A stretch of 64,000 nucleotides of DNA, taken from positions 1 through 64,000 of the forward strand of contig JBBDYH010000114.1 in NCBI GenBank assembly GCA_040901795.1, read 5' to 3'. Position 1 is the stretch's first letter. The number at the start of each line of letters is the position of its first letter. A program made the translations under genes and the position numbers. Below the pieces are notes generated by a model. That model was not told the DNA's origin. It saw only the letters and a program-made list of their open reading frames with translations, and ran no database searches. The stretch comes from JBBDYH01 sp040901795. Its GTDB lineage: Bacteria; Planctomycetota; Planctomycetia; Pirellulales; JALHPA01. Below are positions 41,317 through 49,453 of the stretch, piece after piece.

Positions 41317-42759
41317 GTGATTCCCTTGCTACGCTGTGCCATGCTGGCGGCCCTTACCTTGTTGCTGATGCCGATCGTCGCGTCCGCGGCTGAAGAGGAT
41401 CACGCGAGCATCGGCCGCGACTTGCCGCTGGCCTCGGTAATTCCATTCGCGGCACTGTTGGGATCGATTGCCATTCTGCCCTTGGCCGCGCCACATTGGT
41501 GGGAGCACAATCGCAACAAATTCGTCGTCTCGGCGGTGCTCGGCGCCCCCTTGGCGATTTACCTCGCAGCGGCGTATGGCCACGAGGGTATCTTGCAGCT
41601 TGAGCACGCGGGTGTCGAATATGCCTCGTTCATCGCGCTTTTAGGATCGCTGTTTGTCATCAGCGGCGGGATCTACGTGCAAGGCTCGCTTTCGGGTACG
41701 CCGATCTTGAACACCACCATCCTGGCGATGGGCGGACTGATGGCGAGCATTGTCGGCACCACCGGCGCGTCGATGTTGCTGATCCGGCCGCTGTTGCGGG
41801 CCAACACCTCGCGCCAGCGCAAAGCACATATCGTGGTGTTCTTCATTTTTCTGGTTTCGAATTGTGGCGGATTACTGACGCCGCTAGGCGATCCGCCCTT
41901 GTTTCTGGGGTTTTTGAAGGGAGTGCCGTTCGAGTGGACGTTTCAGCTTTGGCCCGAGTGGCTTATGGTCAACGGTCTTCTACTCGTGACGTTTAACCTG
42001 TGGGACCAGGCCGTGTTTAACAAGGAGGAGCGCGAGCGAGCCGGCTCGCAGCTCGAACAAGTGCAGCGTCACGAGCCAATTGCCCTTGTCGGCATGCACA
42101 ACTTTCTGTTCCTGGCGGCGATCGTGGCGACCGTCTACGCGTCGGGCCAGGGGATGGGCAACGACGGCGAGCCGTGGCCGCCGATCGTGCAGGCCGGCGC
42201 CATGGCGCTCGTGGCCTTGGCCTCGTACTTTTCGACCGCCACGTCGATCCACACCCGGAACCACTTCGGCTTCGGGCCGATCATTGAGGTGGCAGTGCTC
42301 TTTGCCGGGATTTTCGTGACGATGGTGCCGGCGCTGGCGATCCTCAACGCCTGGGGCCAAGGCGAACGAGACGTTTTGGGCCTGGCCTTCGGCATGGCCG
42401 AGCCGTGGCAGTTTTTTTGGGCCACGGGCGCTTTGTCGAGTTTTTTAGACAATGCTCCCACGTATCTGACGTTCGCCGCCACGGCGTCGGGGTTGGAGGG
42501 CGTATCCACCGACGGGCGTTATCTAGCCGCGTTCCTCGATACCGGGCCAAAGGCGCACGAACTGCTGGCCGCGATCTCCTGCGGCGCCGTGTTCATGGGA
42601 GCCAACACCTACATCGGCAACGGGCCGAACTTCATGGTCAAGGCGATTGCCGAGCACGGCGGCGTGCGGATGCCGGGTTTCTTCGGCTATATGGCTTACT
42701 CGATCGGCATTCTGATTCCGATTTTCATCGCCGTCACGCTGGTGTTCTTCCGCGGCTAA
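41317..42759 (+). CDS. NhaD-like sodium/proton antiporter
   Basis: This 480-residue protein has about thirteen hydrophobic segments and the ion transporter-superfamily features typical of NhaD: TGASMLLIRPLL, VFFIFLVSNCGGLLTPLGDPPLFLGFLKG and FLDNAPTYLTFAATAS. The first 24 residues look like a cleavable signal peptide. The GTG at 41317, preceded by GAGG with correct spacing, is the likely start; an ATG at 41341 has no ribosome site. It is convergent with the membrane pyrophosphatase gene, suggesting linked ion handling. Confidence 0.88.
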   Translation: MIPLLRCAMLAALTLLLMPIVASAAEEDHASIGRDLPLASVIPFAALLGSIAILPLAAPHWWEHNRNKFVVSAVLGAPLAIYLAAAYGHEGILQLEHAGVEYASFIALLGSLFVISGGIYVQGSLSGTPILNTTILAMGGLMASIVGTTGASMLLIRPLLRANTSRQRKAHIVVFFIFLVSNCGGLLTPLGDPPLFLGFLKGVPFEWTFQLWPEWLMVNGLLLVTFNLWDQAVFNKEERERAGSQLEQVQRHEPIALVGMHNFLFLAAIVATVYASGQGMGNDGEPWPPIVQAGAMALVALASYFSTATSIHTRNHFGFGPIIEVAVLFAGIFVTMVPALAILNAWGQGERDVLGLAFGMAEPWQFFWATGALSSFLDNAPTYLTFAATASGLEGVSTDGRYLAAFLDTGPKAHELLAAISCGAVFMGANTYIGNGPNFMVKAIAEHGGVRMPGFFGYMAYSIGILIPIFIAVTLVFFRG

Positions 42760-42763
42760 TCGC

Positions 42764-45352
42764 TTAGAAGATCCCCATCGCATAGAGGCTATAGCGCACC
42801 ACCAGGCCGGCCACGACCACGCTGACCATGCTCATCAGCTTGATCAGGATGTTCAGGCTGGGACCGCTGGTGTCCTTGAACGGGTCGCCAACGGTGTCGC
42901 CGACGACCGCCGCCTTGTGCGCGTCGGTCCCCTTGCCGCCGTGGGCGCCCCCTTCAATGTGCTTCTTGGCGTTGTCCCATGCGCCGCCCGCGTTGGCCAT
43001 GAACACCGCCACGCAGAAGCCGGTCGCCAGGCCGCCGACAAGCAAACCCATGACGCCGCCGACGCCGAGCAACAGGCCGACGACGACGGGCATGACCAGA
43101 GCCAAGAGCGAGGGCACGATCATCTCGCGCTGGGCCGCCTTGGTGCTGATGGCCACGGGCGCGGCGTAGTCGGGCTTTTCGGTGCCCTGCATAATGCCCG
43201 GCTTTTCGCGGAACTGGCGGCGAACTTCTTCGACCATGCCCTTGGCGGCGCGGCCGACGGCTTTCATGGTCAAGGCGCAAAACACGAACACCAGCATCGA
43301 GCCGACCAAAACGCCGACGAGAATCTTGGGGTTCATCAGCGTGACGTCGTAGTAGCGCATGAAGTCGGCCATCGTAGCTGAGCGGACGGGAACGAGCCGA
43401 CGTTCCTCTTCGAGCAAGGAGGGGTCGAATTGGGCAGTCACTTCGCTGTGCGGCGGCAACTCCTCAAAGCCGGCGATTGCTCGATCGTCGAGCACGAGAT
43501 ACGGCTCGTTTTCGTCGGGACTTCCGCCTAGTTCGACAACGACGCCGCGGTTGAGCTTGACCCAATCGCCACGCTCCATCAACGTCCGTTCGCCCTCAAT
43601 GGTCAGGTATTGCGTCGGTTCGCCTTCGACGTTCTCGGCCACGGCGTCGGCCCAGCGGTCGAAGCCGACACGCACTTCCTCGATATAAGCCGCCAAGAGC
43701 GCCAGCGCCGTCAGGGCCGCCGAGCCAATGGCGAAACCTTTGCCGGTGGCCGCCGTTGTGTTGCCCAAGGCATCGAGTGCGTCGGTACGCTCGCGGACGA
43801 TCGGTTCCAGGCCGGACATCTGCGCATTGCCGCCCGCGTTGTCGGCGATCGGGCCATAAGCGTCAGTGGCCAGCGTAATGCCCAACGTGCTGAGCATGCC
43901 GACTGCCGCAATGCCTACGCCATAGAGCCCAAGGGCGAACGCCCCGGGGCTAGTGAAGTCCCAGTCATTGGCAAAGCCAAACGCCGAGAGCGTCGCCGCG
44001 CTGACGACGAGCACCGGCACCCACGTGCTGAGCATTCCTTCCGCGATGCCGCCGATGATGATCGTGGCGGGCCCAGTGAGCGACTGATCGGCCAAAGTCT
44101 GGGTCGGTTTATAGTCGTTGCTGGTCGAGTATTCAGTCCACTTGCCGATCAGCCAGCCGGCCAAAAGTCCCACAATCACACTCAGTGAAACCTTCCAATA
44201 TTCAGCGCCCAAGAGCCAGTAGGACAGGCCAATCGAGACCACGACGATCAACACCGTCGAGAGGTTGATACCGCGGGCCAGCGCGGCCAGCAACGTTTTC
44301 TGCGTGGCCGTTTCTTCGGTTCGCACTGCAAAAATGCCCAGAATCGAAAGCGCCGTGCCAAAGCCAGCAATCAACATCGGCAAAAAAATAGCGGCAAGTT
44401 GCATTTCTTCAGTGGCAAACGCGGCCACACCCAGCGCGGCCGTCGCCAGGATCGAGCCGCAGTACGACTCGTAGAGGTCGGCCCCCATACCGGCCACATC
44501 ACCGACGTTGTCGCCCACGTTGTCGGCAATGGTGGCGGGGTTTCGAGGGTCGTCTTCCGGGATACTGTGCTCAACTTTGCCGACGAGGTCAGCCCCCACA
44601 TCAGCCGCCTTGGTGAAGATGCCGCCGCCGACGCGGGCAAACAGCGCCTGGCTGCTTGCCCCCATGCCAAAGCAGAGCATCGTAACCGTGATGTCGATAA
44701 GCGACAGCCGGTATTCCTCGCCGAAAGCGGGCACGATCCAATAGAGCACCAGGAACCAGAGCATGATGTCCAGCAGGCCCAGCCCGACGACCGTCAGGCC
44801 CATCACCGCGCCGGAGCGGAACGCCACCTGCAAGCCCTGGTTGAGTGACTTTTGCGCCCCCGCGGCAGTCCGGCTGCTGGCCCAAGTGGCCGTTTTCATG
44901 CCGAACCAGCCTGCCAGGCCGGAGAAGAATCCGCCCGTGATGAAGGCGAATGGCACCCAGCGGCTCTGCGCCCCCAGACCAAACGAGACGTAGATCAAAA
45001 GCCCAAAAATGACCACGAAGAACAGCGCGACGATCTTGTACTGCTGCCGCAAGTAGGCATTGGCTCCCGTGCGGACATAGCCGGCAATCTCGATCATGGT
45101 CGGATTGCCTTCGTCGCAGTCGAGCATCCAGCGGTAGAAGCGATAGGCGAAAACCAGCGCCAAAATGGATCCGGCGAACGCCAGCAGCCAATAAAGTCCG
45201 AACACGCTGAAAAACGATTCGTGCTCGCCCACGGAATCTTCGGTCGCCTGTGCCGCCGCCGTGCCGTTGGAAAGCAATGGAATCAGGACCGACGACACCA
45301 GCACACCCCACGTTCGCCAGCGGTTTTGCCCCACAATCGTCGACAGCATCAT
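42764..45352 (-). CDS. hppA: Membrane-bound pyrophosphatase, K+-dependent type, with a large insertion
   Basis: From the ATG at 45352, with GGGAG upstream, the protein has 862 residues, versus the usual 660-770. It has the membrane pyrophosphatase core: ADVGADLVGKVE, DDPRNPATIADNVGDNVGD and DNAGGNAQM. The GNTTAATGKG sequence carries Ala where K+-independent enzymes have Lys, so it is a K+-dependent type; H+ or Na+ export is not decided. An N-terminal hydrophobic segment (about residues 15-35) resembles a signal peptide. Between the segment ending AAYIEE and the next (NPKILVGVLVGSM) there are about 115 residues (560-673) where relatives have about 20. It is convergent with the NhaD-like gene. 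Confidence 0.93.
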   Translation of the reverse strand: MMLSTIVGQNRWRTWGVLVSSVLIPLLSNGTAAAQATEDSVGEHESFFSVFGLYWLLAFAGSILALVFAYRFYRWMLDCDEGNPTMIEIAGYVRTGANAYLRQQYKIVALFFVVIFGLLIYVSFGLGAQSRWVPFAFITGGFFSGLAGWFGMKTATWASSRTAAGAQKSLNQGLQVAFRSGAVMGLTVVGLGLLDIMLWFLVLYWIVPAFGEEYRLSLIDITVTMLCFGMGASSQALFARVGGGIFTKAADVGADLVGKVEHSIPEDDPRNPATIADNVGDNVGDVAGMGADLYESYCGSILATAALGVAAFATEEMQLAAIFLPMLIAGFGTALSILGIFAVRTEETATQKTLLAALARGINLSTVLIVVVSIGLSYWLLGAEYWKVSLSVIVGLLAGWLIGKWTEYSTSNDYKPTQTLADQSLTGPATIIIGGIAEGMLSTWVPVLVVSAATLSAFGFANDWDFTSPGAFALGLYGVGIAAVGMLSTLGITLATDAYGPIADNAGGNAQMSGLEPIVRERTDALDALGNTTAATGKGFAIGSAALTALALLAAYIEEVRVGFDRWADAVAENVEGEPTQYLTIEGERTLMERGDWVKLNRGVVVELGGSPDENEPYLVLDDRAIAGFEELPPHSEVTAQFDPSLLEEERRLVPVRSATMADFMRYYDVTLMNPKILVGVLVGSMLVFVFCALTMKAVGRAAKGMVEEVRRQFREKPGIMQGTEKPDYAAPVAISTKAAQREMIVPSLLALVMPVVVGLLLGVGGVMGLLVGGLATGFCVAVFMANAGGAWDNAKKHIEGGAHGGKGTDAHKAAVVGDTVGDPFKDTSGPSLNILIKLMSMVSVVVAGLVVRYSLYAMGIF

Positions 45353-45510
45353 GCGTTTTCGCTCCCGCGTCACAACAGTTTTCGTCCAAGGGACTTGAAG
45401 TGCCCTGGAATGTACAGAACGGGCGCGAAAATTGTCAACCTGTGGAAAACAGGAAAGTTTGGGCGATGTTTGTTGCGGCGTGGAGCAAATGATGTTCCGC
45501 CCCGCGCGCG

Positions 45511-45637
45511 CTCGTTCCCAGGCTCCGCCTGGGAATGCAACGCCAAGCAGGCTCTGCCTGCCGAATTCAGATGTGCGCTACCTTCGCGAGGCAGAGCCTC
45601 GCCGGCAACGCGTTCCCAGGCGGAGCCTGGGAACGAG
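45511..45637 (-). repeat. Compound four-palindrome element, copy 3 (inverted)
   Basis: On the plus strand: CGTTCCCAGGC/GCCTGGGAATG (45513-45537), GCAGGC/GCCTGC (45547-45561), GCGAGGC/GCCTCGC (45586-45602) and CGTTCCCAGGC/GCCTGGGAACG (45611-45635). Reading the minus strand, the order is the same as in copies 1 and 2, so this copy is inverted, matching the minus-strand genes around it (typA upstream, hppA downstream). Its minus-strand right palindrome has one mismatch (CATTCCCAGGC facing GCCTGGGAACG). Confidence 0.87.
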
Positions 45638-45642
45638 TGTCT

Positions 45643-45670
45643 CTGATCACTGACCGCTGACGGCTGACCA
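45643..45670 (-). repeat. Heptamer tract beside copy 3 of the compound element
   Basis: On the plus strand: CTGATCA, CTGACCG, CTGACGG, CTGACCA, then CTTCCAT. It uses the same unit as the tract upstream of typA at 47498, and adjoins the compound element with 5 bases between. On the minus strand it lies between the typA stop codon and the element. Confidence 0.8.
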
Positions 45671-45676
45671 CTTCCA

Positions 45677-47491
45677 TCACGCCCGCTTGCGATCTTCCTT
45701 GCGCCGTTCGTGCTCTTGCAAGAGAATCTTGCGGAGCCGGATGCGGTCAGGCGTGACTTCGACCAGCTCGTCCTCTTCGATGTACTCCAGCGCCATCTCG
45801 AGCGACAGCTCGCGAGGAGGCTTGAGCAGGATGTTGCGGTCCGAGCCCGACGCCCGCATGTTGGTGAGCTTCTTTTCCTTAGTGGGATTGACCACCATGT
45901 CCCCCTCGCGGCTGTTCTCGCCGACGATCATCCCTTGGTACACCTCGTCGCCCGGGCTAATGAACAAATCGGCGCGGGCTTGCAGGCCATCGAGCCCGAA
46001 GGCCACCGCCTTGCCTCCGCACATCGAGACCAAGACGCCGTTGGGCCGGCCGCCGATTTCGCCGTCCAGAGGGCGATAAGCCTCGAAACGGTGATGGAGG
46101 ATCGCGGTCCCCTGCGTGGCGTTAAGCAACCGCGTGCGCAACCCGATCAGCCCCCGCGCCGGGATCGAGAATAACAGGTGCGCGTACTCGCCGCGGGTAT
46201 GCATCTCGACGGTGCGGCCGCGGCGGCTGCCAACCATTTCCATGACCGGCCCCATCTTGTCGTGCGGCACTTCGACCACCAGCGACTCGAACGGCTCTTG
46301 GACTACGCCGTTTTGCGTGTGCGTGATCACGCGCGGCTTGCCGACGGAAAGCTCATAGCCTTCGCGGCGCATCGTTTCGATGAGCACCGAGAGGTGCAGC
46401 AGCCCGCGGCCGGAGACGAGGAACGACTCGCTTCCCGCCATCGGCTCGACACGCAGGGCGACGTTCTTCTCCAGTTCTTTGTCGAGCCGCTCGCGAAGGT
46501 TGCGCGTGGTGACATACTTGCCGGAGCGGCCGGCGAAGGGAGAGCTGTTGATGGTGAACACCATTTGCAGCGTCGGCTCGTCAACCGCCAATCGCGGCAG
46601 CGCGACCGGCTGTTCCGGGTCGGCTACGGTATCGCCGATTTCGACGTTTTCCAGGCCGACAATGGCGGCGATGTCGCCGGCAGTCGCCTCGTCGACTTCG
46701 GTCCGGCCCAGCTTGTCGAAAAGAAACAGGCCGTTGACCTTTGCCGGCGCCACGCGTTCATCCGCTTGCATCAGAGCTACGCGCTGCCCTTTGCGGATCG
46801 TGCCCGATTGAATCCGGCCGATGGCGATGCGGCCGACGTAGTCGGACCAGTCGAGCGTGGTGACCAGCAGTTGCAATGGCGCTTCCATCTCGACGTCGGG
46901 ACCGGGCACCTTTTCGAGCACCAGGTCGAGCAACGGCTTCATCGAATCGCCGTGTACGTCCGGATCGTGCGTTGCATAACCGGCACGACCCGAAGCGAAG
47001 ATGTACGGAAAATCGGCGAGCTTCTCGTCGGCGCCGAGCTCCATAAAGAGCTCAAAGACTTCATCGAGGACTTCGTGAACACGCGCATCGGGGCGGTCGA
47101 TCTTGTTGATCACGACCACGGGTTGCAGACCGCACTCCAGCGCCTTGGTGAGCACGAACCGCGTCTGCGGCATCGGCCCTTCGGCGGCGTCAACGAGCAC
47201 GAGCGCGCCATCAGCCATCCGCAGGACGCGCTCGACTTCGCCGCCGAAGTCGGCGTGGCCAGGCGTGTCGATGAGGTTGATCTTCAGTCCCTCGTAGTGG
47301 ATTGCGATGTTCTTGGCGAGGATGGTGATTCCGCGCTCGCGCTCCAGGTCGTTGCTGTCCAGAATACAGTCGCCAACCAATTGATTGGCTCGGAATTCGC
47401 CGCTTTGACGCAGCAGTGCGTCCACGAGCGTGGTCTTGCCGTGATCGACGTGTGCGATGATGGCGATGTTGCGGATATCTTGGCGACGCAT
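45677..47491 (-). CDS. typA: Translational GTPase TypA/BipA
   Basis: This 604-residue protein has the EF-G-like GTPase signature NIAIIAHVDHGKTTLVDALL, with DTPGHADFGGEVERVL, NKIDRPDARVHEVLDEV, then domain II and the TypA-specific C-terminal domain (VNPTKEKKLTNMRASGSDRNILLKPP). TypA is a ribosome-associated GTPase that acts under stress and low temperature. The start ATG at 47491 is preceded by a heptamer tract and has no clear ribosome site. Antisense frames of over 400 aa are artefacts. Confidence 0.96.
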   Translation of the reverse strand: MRRQDIRNIAIIAHVDHGKTTLVDALLRQSGEFRANQLVGDCILDSNDLERERGITILAKNIAIHYEGLKINLIDTPGHADFGGEVERVLRMADGALVLVDAAEGPMPQTRFVLTKALECGLQPVVVINKIDRPDARVHEVLDEVFELFMELGADEKLADFPYIFASGRAGYATHDPDVHGDSMKPLLDLVLEKVPGPDVEMEAPLQLLVTTLDWSDYVGRIAIGRIQSGTIRKGQRVALMQADERVAPAKVNGLFLFDKLGRTEVDEATAGDIAAIVGLENVEIGDTVADPEQPVALPRLAVDEPTLQMVFTINSSPFAGRSGKYVTTRNLRERLDKELEKNVALRVEPMAGSESFLVSGRGLLHLSVLIETMRREGYELSVGKPRVITHTQNGVVQEPFESLVVEVPHDKMGPVMEMVGSRRGRTVEMHTRGEYAHLLFSIPARGLIGLRTRLLNATQGTAILHHRFEAYRPLDGEIGGRPNGVLVSMCGGKAVAFGLDGLQARADLFISPGDEVYQGMIVGENSREGDMVVNPTKEKKLTNMRASGSDRNILLKPPRELSLEMALEYIEEDELVEVTPDRIRLRKILLQEHERRKEDRKRA

Positions 47492-47497
47492 AAGCAG

Positions 47498-47532
47498 TGG
47501 TCAGAGGTCAGAAGTTAGTGGTCAGTGATTAG
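47498..47532 (-). repeat. Heptamer tract upstream of typA (unit CTGACCA)
   Basis: On the minus strand five units read CTAATCA, CTGACCA, CTAACTT, CTGACCT, CTGACCA, followed by CTGCTT and the ATG. The period is exactly seven. The gap from 47533 to 47965 holds no gene but has two further palindromes: CGGGG..CCCCG near 47600 and GCCGCAAATGCGGC near 47632. Confidence 0.82.
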
Positions 47533-47965
47533 CCGGCCGCCGGGACGGCGGCGTTCAGAGCCGGCATGCCCCAACGGCGCGAAATGCTCAGCAACGGCGA
47601 GCGGGGCGACGTAAGTCCCCCGACAGCGTAGATGCCGCAAATGCGGCGTCTGGCGCGAAATGCGACGCGGGCGCGCCGCTACCGTCCGTTCGGCGGATGC
47701 GACCAGAGCGCAGCCGAGCGATGGTTCTGCTCGAAGAGCGGACGGGCTATTGTGCGGGCTGCGCGCATGGAAGGAAGATGAAAGGAAGCCGTTGTACGGC
47801 CCTGGCCGGGGTTCCGGCCTTGTGAACAGAGATTCTACGCAGCTTGCCCCGGCCGGGCAACGGCAACCAGTGCAATTGATGGGGATTGCCGCGTGCGGCC
47901 GGCCGCGAGCTCAGTCGAGTGGACAGGCCGGCTCTGAGCACTTCCCACTGGCAACCGGCCACTGC

Positions 47966-49255
47966 CTATTTCGCCGCCTGTTCGTTAGCTCGAATCGCGT
48001 ACAGCGCCTCAAAGCTCCGCAGGTAGATCGTACCGTTCGAAATCGCGGGCGAGGCAGAAATCGGCTCGCCCATGTTATTGCTCGCTAGCTTCTCGAACTT
48101 CGGGCCAGCCTTAACCACCGTCACCATCCCATCCCGTCCGGTTACATAGATCTTTCCATCGGCATATACCGGTGAGGCACGGTGCTTATAGCCGTGTGCC
48201 CGCTGCTCAGGATAAAGTTCCTCGCCCGTCTTGGCGTCTAACGCGTAAAACGTGCCGCCTTCGCGGCAAAGATAGACAATGCCGTCGACCACCAACGGCG
48301 AAGGCACATCTGGCGTACCTTCCGGCCGCACCCAATGGTGATGCTCCTCTTGGCCGGTAATGTTTCCTTTGCCTGTTGGCTTGAGCCCCAGCACGGGTCG
48401 GCCTTTCGCGGATGGGACGACGATTAGCCCCGGCACAGCGACCGGACTGGCAACCAAGCGCAGCGTGCGACTGTACGTGCCGACGTTCAGGCCGCCCGAC
48501 CGCCACAATTCGCTGCCGTCCTTCAGGCTATGACCGATCGTGTAGTCGGCGCCATGCGTGATCAAAAACTCCCGCTCATTGTCGCGATACAACACCGGCG
48601 AAGCGTAGGAATCTTTGCACTCATCGCGGGCGTCGCTGGGGCGCTCGATTGCCCAAATCTCTTTGCCCGTCGCGCCGTCGAGCGCCGCAACATGCGCGCC
48701 GCCGCGACGAATCATTTGAATATACAGCCGCCCGTCATGGACCACCGGTGACGATGCGAAAAAGTAATCGTTATTGAGCCGGCCATAGTCGTCCTCGATG
48801 TCCTTTTTCCAAATCTCCTTGCCGTTGAAATCAAAGCAGGCCATGTCGCCGGTGCTCATCAACACCCACACGTGGTTGCCGTCGGTGCTGGGAGACGGCG
48901 AGGCCTGATCCCCTTCGTCGCTGGCGCGCTTGTCGACCGTGCCCACGACGCGCTTCCATAGCTCCTTGCCGCTGGCCGTATCGAAGGCCAATAAGACCAG
49001 GTCTTTTCCGTCCACGGAGCTGACAAAGACTCGGTTCGCCCACACGACCGGCGTAGCGCCCCCGCGCCCGGGCAGCGGGGCCCGCCAGGCGACGTTCTCA
49101 TTCGGCCCGAACCTGGCAGGCAAGTTCTTTTCGCTGCTGACGCCGTCGAGCCGCTCGCCGCGCCACTGCGGCCAGTTCTCGGCCTGCGCGGCGGAGGTCA
49201 GAGAGAAAGCAAGAACGGTCGTTGCAAGGGTGAATAACGATCGTCGTCGAAGCAT
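47966..49255 (-). CDS. Exported PQQ-type beta-propeller protein
   Basis: This 429-residue protein has a signal peptide (MLRRRSLFTLATTVLAFSLTSAAQA) and a series of repeats of the type VFVSSVDGKDLVLLAFDTASGKELWKR, the W-motif that closes each blade of a PQQ/YVTN-like propeller (also seen as ALDGATGKEIWAIERP and ALDAKTGEELYPEQRA). The blades number about seven or eight. It may be an outer-membrane assembly factor BamB relative or a secreted enzyme; no PQQ-binding active-site residues are identified. It probably acts in the periplasm. Confidence 0.85.
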   Translation of the reverse strand: MLRRRSLFTLATTVLAFSLTSAAQAENWPQWRGERLDGVSSEKNLPARFGPNENVAWRAPLPGRGGATPVVWANRVFVSSVDGKDLVLLAFDTASGKELWKRVVGTVDKRASDEGDQASPSPSTDGNHVWVLMSTGDMACFDFNGKEIWKKDIEDDYGRLNNDYFFASSPVVHDGRLYIQMIRRGGAHVAALDGATGKEIWAIERPSDARDECKDSYASPVLYRDNEREFLITHGADYTIGHSLKDGSELWRSGGLNVGTYSRTLRLVASPVAVPGLIVVPSAKGRPVLGLKPTGKGNITGQEEHHHWVRPEGTPDVPSPLVVDGIVYLCREGGTFYALDAKTGEELYPEQRAHGYKHRASPVYADGKIYVTGRDGMVTVVKAGPKFEKLASNNMGEPISASPAISNGTIYLRSFEALYAIRANEQAAK

Positions 49256-49348
49256 GGGAGACTTCCTTCAAAGGCGGGCGGAAGGGGCGGATTTCCCTCC
49301 AAGTGTGGCAGCCCAAATGACTTGGGTCAAGCAATGAGCTTCGCCGTC

Positions 49349-49404
49349 CATCTCCCTGTCTCCCTCCGCATCTCCCTTATCTCCCTCACCATCCCCTTAT
49401 CTCC
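49349..49404 (+). repeat. Degenerate heptamer-like tract upstream of the ABC1 kinase gene
   Basis: CATCTCC, CTGTCTC, CCTCCGC, ATCTCCC, TTATCTC, CCTCACC, ATCCCCT, TATCTCC: the TCTCC core recurs about every 7 or 8 bases, less regularly than the other tracts. It ends 49 bases before the start codon. Confidence 0.5.
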
Positions 49405-49453
49405 GAATACAATGGATAGATCTCCCTGCCGCTCGGCCGCCGGATCTTGATCG

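Noticed and set aside
46178..47518. 446-aa open frame opposite typA
   Set aside because: Shadow of typA; starts inside typA and has no independent signal.
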